NCBI RefSeq assembly: GCF_044068515.1
Contig: NZ_JBIPKI010000001.1
Coordinates: forward strand, 1-64,000
Origin: Desulfurivibrio sp044068515
GTDB taxonomy: Bacteria; Desulfobacterota; Desulfobulbia; Desulfobulbales; Desulfurivibrionaceae
Length of the DNA stretch: 64,000 nucleotides
Direction: 5' to 3'
The notes under the pieces are model-generated. The model saw nothing but the letters and a program-made list of their open reading frames with translations, was not told the origin of the DNA and did not search any database. Shown piece by piece: positions 1-9,109 of the stretch; position 1 is the first letter of the stretch, and the number at the start of each line of letters is the position of its first letter. A program made the position numbers and the translations under genes.

Positions 1-1
1 A

Positions 2-823
2 TTTCCTTTGCTTGGAAGGCAAAATCGAGTTAACGAGAGCCATGATCCCGCGCCGGCCCGGCTTTTTCCGCAGGGAACTCGGCAGGATGTCGTCTACCAA
101 TTTTCTTCGGGAGAGCCGGGCGCGGCCCCCGGCGGGGTTGGGGAGCCCGAGCCCAGGATCGGCGCGGCTCCCGGTTTTCCCCCCGGTCCCGCCGGAGCAA
201 CAGCCCCGGGGGAGGAACTCCCGGGCCCGGATCCCGGCGTCGGGGAATTGGCCCCGCCCCGGTTGCTCGGCCAGGTTTTGCGCTCTTATATCCTGTGTGC
301 CGGCGGGGACGGTCTGTTGGCCATCGATCAACATGCCGCCCATGAGCGTTTGCTTTATGAACGCCTGCGCCGGCAGTACGAAGAAAATGGGCTCAGCCGC
401 CAGGCCCTGCTTTTCCCGGCGGTGCTGGAACTGGTGCCGGCCGAGGCGGCGGTGCTGGAGAGCCGGGCGGCGGAAATCAGTCGCCTGGGTCTGGAGATCG
501 AAGCCTTCGGCGGCATGAGCTATCTGGTCAAGGCGGTGCCGGCCCTGCTGGCCGGTCACAGCCCCGCCGCCATCGTTGCCGGGGTGATTTCCCGTTTCCA
601 GGAAGAAGGGCCGGACCAGCGCTCCGGGGCGCGACTGGAAGAGGTTCTGGCCGGCTTGGCCTGCCAGGCGGCGATCAAGGCCGGCCAGGCCCTGGAGGAG
701 GCGGAAATGGAGCGCCTGCTCAAAGAAATGCAGGCAGCCGGCATTTTTTCCCGTTGCCCCCACGGCCGCCCGGTGGTGCGGCGCTTCAGCGCCGCAGAGA
801 TGAAGAAGTGGTTCAACCGTTGA
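2..823 (+). CDS. mutL: DNA mismatch repair protein MutL, C-terminal part (5' end outside window)
   Basis: This is the 3' part of mutL; the gene enters from the left edge in frame. Visible first is a Pro/Gly-rich linker (about residues 1-80 of the fragment), then the MutL C-terminal dimerisation domain. The segment DQHAAHERLLYE fits the metal-binding endonuclease motif DQHA(X)2E(X)4E exactly, and the companion motifs ACQAAIKAG and CPHGRP near the end are also present, so this is a nicking-type MutL as in bacteria that lack MutH, not an E. coli-type one. The ATPase domain must lie upstream of the window. Identification is firm from the C-terminal motifs. Confidence 0.93.
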   Translation, partial: FPLLGRQNRVNESHDPAPARLFPQGTRQDVVYQFSSGEPGAAPGGVGEPEPRIGAAPGFPPGPAGATAPGEELPGPDPGVGELAPPRLLGQVLRSYILCAGGDGLLAIDQHAAHERLLYERLRRQYEENGLSRQALLFPAVLELVPAEAAVLESRAAEISRLGLEIEAFGGMSYLVKAVPALLAGHSPAAIVAGVISRFQEEGPDQRSGARLEEVLAGLACQAAIKAGQALEEAEMERLLKEMQAAGIFSRCPHGRPVVRRFSAAEMKKWFNR

Positions 824-1115
824 AAAAGGGCGGCCCGGCCAAGTTGCTTGGCCCAGGCCGCGCCAGGGGCTGAACAGCTGGTAATCCGGCCCGCCTTGGC
901 GGGGATTGAGAGTTCGGGCCCGGCGGCAAGCCGGCGGGCTGGTTGCCCACCGGCCGGCGCAGCAGGGAGGGGCGTAGTTGGCGAGATTAATAAGACATAC
1001 CAATTACAGCTAGTTAAAGAGCAGCTTGGCCACGGGCCAGTTCCGGGGATTCACCGCCTTGCCCGGGGGGCCCGGCGGAGCTGCTGCGGGTGGCAGAGCA
1101 AGGGGAGTCCGGCCG
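824..1115. other. Intergenic region between mutL and the sucrose genes
   Basis: No gene is seen here. A small stem-loop, GGCCAAG-TTG-CTTGGCC (837-853), sits 14 bases after the mutL stop; it has no T-tract, so it is only a weak terminator candidate. An AT-rich patch around 984-1018 in otherwise GC-rich DNA is the most likely promoter region for the sucrose genes, but I cannot name a convincing -35/-10 pair. Confidence 0.4.
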
Positions 1116-3299
1116 ATGAGTGAAAGCCAGGATTTGTACATCCAGATGTTCAGTGTTCACGGCCTGGTCCGGGGGGAATCCCTGGAACTTGGGCGGGACG
1201 CCGACACCGGCGGCCAGGTCAAGTATGTCATTGAGCTGGCCCGGGCCTTAGGCAGGCGGCCCGAGGTGGCCAAGGTGGAACTGATTACCCGCTTGATCGA
1301 TGATCGGGCGGTTTCCTCAGCCTATGCCCAAGCCATTGAACCGCTGAGTCCGGAGGCCCGGATTGTCCGCATCCAGTGCGGGGGACGCAAGTACATCCGC
1401 AAGGAAATGCTCTGGCCCCATCTTGACGAGATGGTGGATAAGACCGTCAAGCACCTGAAGAAAAGGGGTCGGATTCCCGATATTTTTCACGGCCATTACG
1501 CCGATGGCGGCTACGTGGCCCGGGAACTGGCCGCTTTCTTCGGGGTGCCCTTCGTGTTCACCGGCCACTCCATGGGAGCCCACAAGAAGGGCAAATTGCT
1601 CAACGAAGGTTTCAGCGGCGAGGAAATCAACCGGCGCTATCATATCGATCACCGGATCGCGGTGGAGGAAAGGATTATCCGGGATGCCGAGCAGGTCGTG
1701 GTCAGTACCCGCCACGAAATCGACCGCCAGTACAGTCTTTATGAGAACTTCGCCGCCGGCCATTTCAACGTGATTCCGCCGGGGATCGATATCGAAACCT
1801 TTTACCCTTACTACCAGGGCCAGTTCGAGCACAACTCGGCCGAGGAGCTGGCCCGCCAGACCCGGGTGGTGCTGCTGAGCGAGCTGCAGCGTTTCTGGAG
1901 CTCGGTGCACAAGCCCTTCATTCTGGCCCTCTGCCGTCCCGATCAGCGCAAGAATATCGCCGGCCTGATCAAGGCCTATGGGGAGGACCAGGACCTCCAG
2001 GCCATTGCCAACCTGGCGATTTTTGCCGGGATCCGAAAGGATATCGCCAAAATGGAGGAAAACGAGCGCAATGTGCTGACCGAAATGCTGCTGCTCATGG
2101 ACTCTTACGATCTCTACGGCAAACTGGCTATTCCCAAGAAACATGATTTTACCATCGAGGTTCCCGAGCTTTACCGTTTGTGCGCCGACAGCCGCGGGGT
2201 CTTCGTCAATCCCGCGCTGGTCGAGCCCTTCGGCTTGACCCTGGTGGAAGCGGCCTCCTGCGGCTTGCCCATCGTGGCCACCCAGGACGGGGGCCCGGCG
2301 GATATCATCGCCAACTGCGACAATGGCCTGCTGATTGATCCCACCGACAGCGGCGCGATCGCCGCCGCCTGCAAGAGCATCCTGGTGGACCGGGAGACCT
2401 GGGACCGGTTCTCCCGCAACGGGATTATCGGGGTGCGCAATCACTATTCCTGGGAGTCCCATTGCGCCAGCACCGTCGAGGTTTACGACAAGGCCCGGGC
2501 GGCCATGCCCAAGCCCGGCCCCGAGGTGGCCAGGCAAAAGCCCCGGGCCATCGGCAAGCGTCTGGCCGGCGTAGATCGCTTGCTGATTACCGATATCGAC
2601 AACACCCTGGTCGGCGATGAGGCGGCGATGCGGGAGTTGCTGACCCTGCTGGATGCCCACCGCGACCGGGTCGGCTGGGGGGTAGCCACCGGCCACAGCC
2701 TTGCGGAAACGCGCCAGGTGCTGGCGGAACACGAAATTTCCTCCCCTGATATAATCATCGCCGCCGTGGGGACCGAAATCTATTACGGGCCCGATTTCAG
2801 CCGGGACAACGGCTGGCAGCAGCACCTCAGTTACCAGTGGAAGCCGGCGGCCATCCGCAAGGCCCTTGCCGGTCTTGAGTTCCTGGAGTCCCAGGAAGGC
2901 GCCAGCCAGCATCCGTTCAAGATCAGTTACTACATGTCCGATGAAAAGGACCATCTGGCCCGGGTCCACTATGTCCTGCAGGAGAAAAAGCTCCATTACA
3001 CCCTGGAATTTTCCCACGGCAGCTTTCTCGACATCCTGCCCTACCGGGCCTCCAAGGGCAAGGCCCTGCGTTACCTGAGCTACAAGTGGAATATTCCCCT
3101 GAACCGGATCATGATCTGCGGTGATTCGGGCACCGATGCCCAGATGCTGCGGGGCGATACCTGCGGGGTGGTGGTGGGCAACTATTCCAAGGAACTGGAG
3201 TCCCTGCGCGGTCTGCGCAAGCTTTACTTCAGCCAAAAGGCCTATGCCGCCGGGATTATCGACGGCATTCGTCATTACAAGTTTCTGGGCTCCGGTTAA
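1116..3299 (+). CDS. Sucrose-phosphate synthase fused to sucrose-phosphate phosphatase domain
   Basis: A 727-residue two-domain enzyme for sucrose synthesis. Residues about 1-460 are a GT4 glycosyltransferase: the N-terminal loop has DADTGGQVKYV and the nucleotide-sugar site has EPFGLTLVEAASCG near residue 370 (the E-x7-E signature). Residues about 485-727 are a HAD phosphatase: nucleophile motif DIDNTL near residue 493 and the acidic motif GDSGTDAQML near 669. Together they would convert NDP-glucose and fructose-6-phosphate to sucrose-6-phosphate and then to sucrose. The ATG at 1116 is chosen because AGGGGAG lies at 1101-1107; an upstream in-frame start at 1026 has no such site. Sucrose synthase and fructokinase follow on the same strand. 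Whether the phosphatase half is active is inferred from its intact motifs. Confidence 0.9.
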   Translation: MSESQDLYIQMFSVHGLVRGESLELGRDADTGGQVKYVIELARALGRRPEVAKVELITRLIDDRAVSSAYAQAIEPLSPEARIVRIQCGGRKYIRKEMLWPHLDEMVDKTVKHLKKRGRIPDIFHGHYADGGYVARELAAFFGVPFVFTGHSMGAHKKGKLLNEGFSGEEINRRYHIDHRIAVEERIIRDAEQVVVSTRHEIDRQYSLYENFAAGHFNVIPPGIDIETFYPYYQGQFEHNSAEELARQTRVVLLSELQRFWSSVHKPFILALCRPDQRKNIAGLIKAYGEDQDLQAIANLAIFAGIRKDIAKMEENERNVLTEMLLLMDSYDLYGKLAIPKKHDFTIEVPELYRLCADSRGVFVNPALVEPFGLTLVEAASCGLPIVATQDGGPADIIANCDNGLLIDPTDSGAIAAACKSILVDRETWDRFSRNGIIGVRNHYSWESHCASTVEVYDKARAAMPKPGPEVARQKPRAIGKRLAGVDRLLITDIDNTLVGDEAAMRELLTLLDAHRDRVGWGVATGHSLAETRQVLAEHEISSPDIIIAAVGTEIYYGPDFSRDNGWQQHLSYQWKPAAIRKALAGLEFLESQEGASQHPFKISYYMSDEKDHLARVHYVLQEKKLHYTLEFSHGSFLDILPYRASKGKALRYLSYKWNIPLNRIMICGDSGTDAQMLRGDTCGVVVGNYSKELESLRGLRKLYFSQKAYAAGIIDGIRHYKFLGSG

Positions 3300-3413
3300 G
3301 GTCGCGGCCCGGGGGATTGACCGGGGCCGCCCATTATTGCTTGAACAGTCTGCCCGTGGAAGTTGCCCGGCGGGGTTGAGCCGGGAACTCACGCGGGAAA
3401 GGAAGAGAGCATC

Positions 3414-5807
3414 ATGTACGAAGACCTGAGCAGTTTTGTCGATGAACAGGAGATTCCCCTCCTGCGGGAATTTCTCTTCAACCTCTCCTGGCCCGTCCCG
3501 CCCTTGTTGCTGCGCAACGACATTCTGCTGGCCTTTCATCACTTCAGCCAGCAGCGGGACCCGAAGGAGGGCGATCTGGCCGGTTCGTGGCGCTTCCTGC
3601 GCAAGGTGCAGGAGATCATGCTGGCCGACGATCTGCTGATCATCATCTACCGGCACCGCCGGGCCAATTGCCGGATTTTCGCCCTGAACGCCGACAACGA
3701 TCACTTGATCAATATTTCGGTGATGGATTTCCTTACCTTCAAGGAACGCCTGGTCCGGCCGGGGCTGCCGCCCCAGCAGCGCACCCTGACCATCAATCTG
3801 GCGCCTTTCTATGATTACGGCCCCGGGCTCAAGGATCCCCATACCATAGGCCAGGGAATCAAGTTCCTCAACCGCCACATGTCCGGCAGCCTGGCCAACA
3901 ACCCGGATAAGTGGAACCGGTTACTCTATGAGTTTCTCAAGCTCCACCAGTTGCATGGCACCCAACTGCTGCTCGACGCCGCTCTGGTCCGGGGCCCCGA
4001 GGAGTTGGAGGAGGCCTTGGCCGGGGCGATGGATTTTCTCGAGCGCTGCCGCTATCCCGATGATGTCGAGAAAATCAAACAGCGCTTACGCAAACTGGGC
4101 TTTCTCGACGGCTGGGGCAACTCCCTGCCCCGGATCCTGGAAACCATCCACATGCTCCAGGATATCATCGAGCAGCCCGACGAGGCCAATCTGGAGGAAT
4201 TTCTCTCCCGGATTCCCATGGTTTCCAAGGTAGCCCTGCTCAGCCCCCACGGCTGGTTCGGCCAGGACAATGTCCTGGGCCGGCCGGACACCGGCGGCCA
4301 GGTGGTCTACATCCTCGACCAGGCCAAGGCCCTGGAAGATTTCCTGAGCGAGGATCTGCGGGACGCGGGACTGGAAATCGAACCCAAGATCCTGATCATC
4401 ACCCGGCTGATCCCCGAAAATGAAGGCACCACCTCCGATCAGCGCCTGGAAAAAGTGTGGGATACCAGGAATGTCTGGATCCTCAGGGTACCGTTTCGTC
4501 ATCCCGACAACAGCGTGGTTACCCACTGGATTTCCCGCTTCCGGATCTGGCCTTACCTAGACCAGTTCGCGGTGGACGCCGAGGAGGAAATTCGCCGCGA
4601 ACTGGGAGGGCGACCCGATCTGCTGGTGGGCAATTATTCCGACGGCAACCTGGTGGCCACCCGGCTTTCCCGGAGCATGGGGGTTATCCAGTGCAACATC
4701 GCCCATGCCCTGGAAAAATCAAAATATCTCTTCAGCGACCTCTACTGGGATCAGTTCGAGCCCGAATATCATTTTTCCATCCAGTTCATGGCCGACCTGA
4801 TCGCCATGAATCAGGCCAATTTCATCATCACCAGCACCGCCCAGGAGATCACCGGTACCGACAACAGCATCGGCCAGTACGAATCCTACCAGTTCTTCAC
4901 CATGCCGGGTCTGCTCAACGTGATCAGCGGGATCAACCTCTTTCATCCCCGCTTCAATGTGATCCCCCCCGGGGTCAATCAGGAGATTTACTTTCCCCAT
5001 ACCCAGAAAAGGCGCCGGTCGGCCCGAATGCGCAAGGCGGTGACCCGGCTGCTCTTCGAGCAGGAGGACCAGGATTGCCTGGGGCGCCTGGAGAACCCTG
5101 GCCTGCCGCCGCTTTTCACCATCGCCCGCCTGGATCGGATTAAAAACCTCACCGGCCTGGTGGAGGCCTTCGGCCAGGATGAAAAACTGCGCCAGCGGGT
5201 CAACCTGGTCATGGTGGCCAGCGTGGTGGATCCCGAGCGCTCCAAGGATGCCGAGGAGGCGGCGGAAATCCGCAAGATGCACGCGATCCTCAAGCAATAC
5301 AACCTGCACGGCCGGGTCCGCTGGATCGGCAAATTCCTGGGCAAGGCCGAAACCGGCGAGGCTTATCGCCTGATGGCCGATCGGGGCGGGGTGTTCGTCC
5401 AGCCGGCTCTTTTCGAGGCTTTCGGCCTGACCATTCTTGAGGCCATGCATTCTGGTCTGCCGGTTTTCGCCACCCAATTCGGCGGGCCCCTGGAAATTAT
5501 CGAACACGAGCAGTCCGGTTTTCTGGTCAATCCCACCGACCCGGCGGTGATGACCGCCCGGCTCACCGATTTTTTCCAGCGCTGCGAGGAAGATTCCCGC
5601 TACTGGCAGGGTTTTTCCCGCCGGGGGCTGGAACGGGCCCGCAGCCATTTTACCTGGCAGCGCCACTGCCGCAAACTGACCCGCCTCACCAAGGTTTACG
5701 GCTTCTGGCGCTATTCCATCTCGCAACAGGCCAAGATGCGGCTCAATCAGTACAGCGAGGCGCTCTATCACCTCTTCTACAAGGAGCGGGCCGAAAAAAT
5801 ACGCTAG
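3414..5807 (+). CDS. Sucrose synthase
   Basis: At 797 residues this matches the usual length of sucrose synthase (about 800), which reversibly interconverts sucrose plus NDP with NDP-glucose plus fructose. Residues about 1-260 are the regulatory N-terminal part; the GT4 catalytic half begins near residue 280 with a sucrose-synthase block (HGWFGQDNVLGRPDTGGQVV), and the donor site is FEAFGLTILEAMHSG near 665. There is no phosphatase domain, unlike the preceding gene. The ATG at 3414 is preceded by GGAAAGGAAGAG. It lies 114 bases after the sucrose-phosphate synthase gene and 120 before fructokinase, so the three are probably one unit. Direction of flux in the cell cannot be read from sequence. 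Confidence 0.92.
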   Translation: MYEDLSSFVDEQEIPLLREFLFNLSWPVPPLLLRNDILLAFHHFSQQRDPKEGDLAGSWRFLRKVQEIMLADDLLIIIYRHRRANCRIFALNADNDHLINISVMDFLTFKERLVRPGLPPQQRTLTINLAPFYDYGPGLKDPHTIGQGIKFLNRHMSGSLANNPDKWNRLLYEFLKLHQLHGTQLLLDAALVRGPEELEEALAGAMDFLERCRYPDDVEKIKQRLRKLGFLDGWGNSLPRILETIHMLQDIIEQPDEANLEEFLSRIPMVSKVALLSPHGWFGQDNVLGRPDTGGQVVYILDQAKALEDFLSEDLRDAGLEIEPKILIITRLIPENEGTTSDQRLEKVWDTRNVWILRVPFRHPDNSVVTHWISRFRIWPYLDQFAVDAEEEIRRELGGRPDLLVGNYSDGNLVATRLSRSMGVIQCNIAHALEKSKYLFSDLYWDQFEPEYHFSIQFMADLIAMNQANFIITSTAQEITGTDNSIGQYESYQFFTMPGLLNVISGINLFHPRFNVIPPGVNQEIYFPHTQKRRRSARMRKAVTRLLFEQEDQDCLGRLENPGLPPLFTIARLDRIKNLTGLVEAFGQDEKLRQRVNLVMVASVVDPERSKDAEEAAEIRKMHAILKQYNLHGRVRWIGKFLGKAETGEAYRLMADRGGVFVQPALFEAFGLTILEAMHSGLPVFATQFGGPLEIIEHEQSGFLVNPTDPAVMTARLTDFFQRCEEDSRYWQGFSRRGLERARSHFTWQRHCRKLTRLTKVYGFWRYSISQQAKMRLNQYSEALYHLFYKERAEKIR

Positions 5808-5927
5808 CTGAAAACCCGGCCGCCGCTTGCCTGGCGGATCAGGCCGCTGGCCGTGGGTTTGGCCCCTGTTGCCCGGCGGTTTGCGGGTCTTTGGGGCCCA
5901 AGAGTTAAGAGCATCAGAGGACAAGCG

Positions 5928-6821
5928 ATGATTGTGGCAATCGGGGAGGTGGTCTGGGACATTTTTCCGGACCGGGAGGTTTTGGGAGGCGCGCCGGTGA
6001 ACGTGGCCTACCACCTGGCGGCGCAGGGCCTGGCCGTCCGGGTGATTACCCGGGTGGGCCGGGACGGGCTGGGGGACGCCACCCTGGCCCGTTTGGCCCA
6101 ACTGGGCCTGCCCCTGGCGGGGGTCCAGCGCGACGAAGAGCTTGCCACCGGCCGGGTCCGGGTTACCTTCGGGCCGGATCGCGAGCCCCGTTATGAGATC
6201 GTCGCTCCGGCGGCCTGGGACAATATCGATCCGGCCGCCGCCCTGGCGACGGTCGGCGACCAGCCCTACGACCTGGTTTTCGGAACCCTGGCCCAGCGGG
6301 ATTCCCGTTCCCGGCTGGCCATCCGCGCCCTGGCCGCCCAGGCCCTAACCTGTTTTTACGATGTCAACCTCCGGCCGCCGTTCACCCCCCGGGAGTTGGT
6401 CCTGGAGTCGTTGGCCCTGGCCGACCTGGTGAAGGTTAACGGTGAAGAACTCAGGCAACTCGCCGCCTGGCTGGATCTGCCCGGCCTGCCTGAAGATGCG
6501 GGAGAGCCGGGTTCGCCGCCCGGGGAGCTGGTTATCAGCCGGGACCAGGAGCAGCTGGCGGCCGCCGTCCGGGAGCGTTATGGTTTGGCCGCTCTGGTGA
6601 TCACCGAGGGGGCGGCGGGAGCCTGGGTGCGGACGGCCTCCGCAACCCAGGCCGTGCCGGGGGAGCCGGTGGCGGTGGCCGACACGGTGGGGGCCGGTGA
6701 TGCCTTTTTCGCCGCCCTGATCGCCGCTTACCAGGAAAAACTGCCCTGGCCGGAGATCCTGCGGCGGGCCAATCGCCGCGGGGCTTACGTGGCTTCCCGG
6801 CCCGGAGCCACCCCGCCTTAA
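5928..6821 (+). CDS. PfkB-family sugar kinase, probable fructokinase
   Basis: A 297-residue ribokinase/PfkB-fold kinase. The N-terminus (IGEVVWDIFP, then LGGAPVNVAYHL) is the fructokinase-like sugar-binding start with the GG motif, and DTVGAGDAFFAAL near residue 252 carries the catalytic Asp and anion hole. The ATG at 5928 has AGAGGA six bases upstream; an earlier in-frame start at 5853 is not supported. It sits right after sucrose synthase, so fructose is the natural substrate: sucrose cleavage releases fructose and this enzyme would return fructose-6-phosphate to the synthase. Substrate is inferred from context and the N-terminal block. The protein is slightly short at its C-terminus (ends ASRPGATPP), as is common in this family. 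Confidence 0.85.
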   Translation: MIVAIGEVVWDIFPDREVLGGAPVNVAYHLAAQGLAVRVITRVGRDGLGDATLARLAQLGLPLAGVQRDEELATGRVRVTFGPDREPRYEIVAPAAWDNIDPAAALATVGDQPYDLVFGTLAQRDSRSRLAIRALAAQALTCFYDVNLRPPFTPRELVLESLALADLVKVNGEELRQLAAWLDLPGLPEDAGEPGSPPGELVISRDQEQLAAAVRERYGLAALVITEGAAGAWVRTASATQAVPGEPVAVADTVGAGDAFFAALIAAYQEKLPWPEILRRANRRGAYVASRPGATPP

Positions 6822-7068
6822 ACGACCGGTCCGATCCCGTCCTCCGGACTTTTGGAACCGGGAAAATCCTTGCCCTTTTTTCTTATTTTGACGAGAATGG
6901 CCCAGCCACCGCAAACCGCCATCCGCCGCCCGATTTCGGGGGCCGGCCAGGCGGTAAGATCCGGGCCAGCCGGGAGCCTGACTGCCGTTGCCGTGGGGCC
7001 GTTTGCTCCTGACCCTGCAGCCAATTACCCGGTGCCCGTTGCTCCGTCAGCTAACTTGGGAGTCCGCC

Positions 7069-7959
7069 ATGAACCAGCCTGTCTATGAAACCGATTTCCC
7101 CGGCCTCAAATTGCTTCATCGGGGCAAGGTCCGCGATCTTTACGATCTTGACGGGTGGTTGCTGATGGTGGCCAGCGACCGGATCTCCGCCTTCGACGTG
7201 GTGATGAACGAGCCCATTCCCCTGAAGGGCGAGATCCTGACCCAGCTTTCCCTGTTCTGGTTCGATTATCTGGGGGATGTCATTCCCAATCACCTGGTCA
7301 GCGCCGATCCGGCCGATTATCCCGCGGTCTGTGCCCCTTATCGGGAGCAGTTGCGGGGCCGCAGCATGCTGGTGAAGAAGGCCCGGCCCTTGCCGGTGGA
7401 ATGTATCGTGCGGGGTTATCTGGCCGGTTCCTTCTGGCAGGCCTACCGGGAAAACCCCACGGTGTGCGGAGTCAAGCTGCCGGCCGGAATGCGGGAGGCG
7501 GAAAAATTCCCCGAGCCCCTTTTCACCCCTTCGACCAAGGCGGCCCTGGGTACCCACGATGAGAATATTTCCCTGGACCGGATGGAGGAACTGGTGGGGG
7601 CGGAACTCACCGCCCAGGTGCGGAAGGCCTGTTTGGAACTCTACCGGAAAGCGGCGGACTACGCCCTGAGCCGGGGAATCATTATTGCCGACACCAAGTT
7701 TGAACTGGGCCTGGGAGCTGACAACGAATTGATCCTGATAGATGAAGTCCTGACCCCGGACTCCTCCCGCTTCTGGCCGGCGGAGCAATATCATCCCGGG
7801 GGGGGGCAGCCCAGCTTCGACAAGCAGTTTTTGCGCGACTATCTGGCCTCCCTGGACTGGCCCAAGTCCCCGCCGCCGCCGCCCCTGCCCCCGGAAATAA
7901 TCGCCAAGACCGCCGCCCGTTACCGGGAGGCCCTGCAACGGCTCAAGGGCGATAACTGA
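7069..7959 (+). CDS. purC: Phosphoribosylaminoimidazole-succinocarboxamide synthase
   Basis: A 296-residue SAICAR synthetase (purine biosynthesis, condensing CAIR with aspartate using ATP). Recognisable blocks are LLHRGKVRDLYDL at the N-terminus (ATP site), ASDRISAFDVVMNEPIP, VECIVRGYLAGSFW and the C-terminal LIDEVLTPDSSRFWP. The start at 7069 gives the expected N-terminus; upstream in-frame sequence back to 6988 is not family-like. The gene is separated by 247 bases from the fructokinase gene and runs towards the J-protein gene on the other strand, with only 47 bases between their stops. It looks to be on its own. Confidence 0.96.
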   Translation: MNQPVYETDFPGLKLLHRGKVRDLYDLDGWLLMVASDRISAFDVVMNEPIPLKGEILTQLSLFWFDYLGDVIPNHLVSADPADYPAVCAPYREQLRGRSMLVKKARPLPVECIVRGYLAGSFWQAYRENPTVCGVKLPAGMREAEKFPEPLFTPSTKAALGTHDENISLDRMEELVGAELTAQVRKACLELYRKAADYALSRGIIIADTKFELGLGADNELILIDEVLTPDSSRFWPAEQYHPGGGQPSFDKQFLRDYLASLDWPKSPPPPPLPPEIIAKTAARYREALQRLKGDN

Positions 7960-8006
7960 AAATAACCTCTCCGAGTCGAAGATGGGTGGTTGGCTGGTTG
8001 GGGGAC

Positions 8007-8966
8007 TTAAAGTCCGGTTTCGGCCAGCTGCTGGACCAGCTTCTTCTGTTCGGCGTTGAGCTTGCCGGGCAGTTTCAGGTTGATTTTGACCAGCAGGTCA
8101 CCGCGGCCGCCGCCGGGTGTACCCGGCAGACCTTGGCCCTTGAGCCGCAGCTTGGCCTGGGGCTTGCTGCCGGCCGGAACCTTGACCTTCAGCTGGCGGC
8201 CTTCCAGAGTGGGTACCGCGACTTCGGTTCCCAGCAGGGCCCCGCTGAGGGGTATTTCTCTTTCCACCACCAGATTTTGACCTTCGCGGCTGAAAACCGG
8301 ATGGGGCTGGACCCGGATCAGCAGGAGGAGATCGCCCGGGGGGCCAGCCAGGGGTGAGGGGGCTCCTTTGCCGGCGATGCGCAGTTTCTTACCGCTTTCA
8401 ATGCCGGGTGGAATTTTGACCGCGACCTTGTCGGCCTGAGCTCCCCGGCCCAGGGAAATGGTCTTTTCGCTGCCGTGCAGGACCTCCTCCAGGCTCACCG
8501 GCAACTCCAGGCTCAGGTCGTTGCCCCGCACCATCTGCTGTTGGCGGGGATCCTGGCGAAAATACTGGAACTCTTGGCCCTGGCCCCCGCCTCTGCCCAT
8601 GCCGCCGACTCCGAAAAGGTCGTCAAAGAAACTGGCGCCGCCCGGCCCGGCTCGAAAGGTGGCGCGACCGCCGCCTAGATTGATGCCGAATTCCCGCAGG
8701 ATATCGTTGATGTCGCTGTTGCGAAAAATGTCCTCCTGGGAATAGCGCTGCTGGAAACCGCTGGAGCCGAAGGTGTCGTACTGCTTGCGCTTTTCCGGGT
8801 CGGAGAGGACCGCGTAGGCCTCGCTGATCTGCTTAAAGCGTTCTTCGGCCTCCTTGTTGCCCTGATTGCGATCGGGGTGATACTTGAGGGCCAGCTTGCG
8901 ATAAGCTTTTTTGATTTCATCCGGACTGGCGCTTTTGCCCAAGCCCAGGGTTTCATAATAGTCCAT
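8007..8966 (-). CDS. Class II J-domain co-chaperone (DnaJ/CbpA-like, no zinc finger)
   Basis: A 319-residue Hsp40. Residues 1-65 are a J domain with the HPD motif (KYHPDRNQGN) that stimulates DnaK; residues about 70-130 are Gly/Phe-rich; the rest is the two-barrel substrate-binding part (VKIPPGIESGKKLRIAGKG, VKVPAGSKPQAKLRLKGQG). The CxxCxGxG zinc fingers of true DnaJ are absent, so CbpA-type is the better name. I start at the ATG at 8966 (MDYYETLG), which has AAGGAAAAG upstream; an ATG seven codons earlier has no site. No dnaK or grpE is nearby. A strong promoter lies 72-100 bases upstream of the start (9038-9066). Confidence 0.9.
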   Translation of the reverse strand: MDYYETLGLGKSASPDEIKKAYRKLALKYHPDRNQGNKEAEERFKQISEAYAVLSDPEKRKQYDTFGSSGFQQRYSQEDIFRNSDINDILREFGINLGGGRATFRAGPGGASFFDDLFGVGGMGRGGGQGQEFQYFRQDPRQQQMVRGNDLSLELPVSLEEVLHGSEKTISLGRGAQADKVAVKIPPGIESGKKLRIAGKGAPSPLAGPPGDLLLLIRVQPHPVFSREGQNLVVEREIPLSGALLGTEVAVPTLEGRQLKVKVPAGSKPQAKLRLKGQGLPGTPGGGRGDLLVKINLKLPGKLNAEQKKLVQQLAETGL

Positions 8967-9037
8967 TTGGGTTGCTTTTCCTTTCATGCCCGCTGATATT
9001 CGATTGATTGTGGTGGATCTTTATTGTTAGACTCAAG

Positions 9038-9066
9038 AGTATAAGTCCGGCGGCCGTTTTTGGCAA
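9038..9066 (-). promoter_or_regulatory. Sigma-70-type promoter for the J-protein gene, overlapped by an inverted repeat
   Basis: On the minus strand, -35 TTGCCA (9061-9066) and -10 TATACT (9038-9043) are separated by exactly 17 bases, a near-consensus housekeeping promoter with a leader of about 65 bases. An inverted repeat, TTAGACTC-AA-GAGTATAA (9027-9044, 7 of 8 positions paired), covers the -10 and likely start point, where a repressor would act. It resembles but does not match the CIRCE element, which has a 9-base spacer. Confidence 0.65.
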
Positions 9067-9109
9067 CCATCGCGCCGGCACCGGCACCGGGTCCGGGCCG
9101 GCCTAGCGG

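Noticed and set aside
9027..9044. CIRCE heat-shock element before the J-protein gene
   Set aside because: CIRCE is TTAGCACTC-N9-GAGTGCTAA; here the spacer is two bases and the arms differ, so I describe it only as an inverted repeat.
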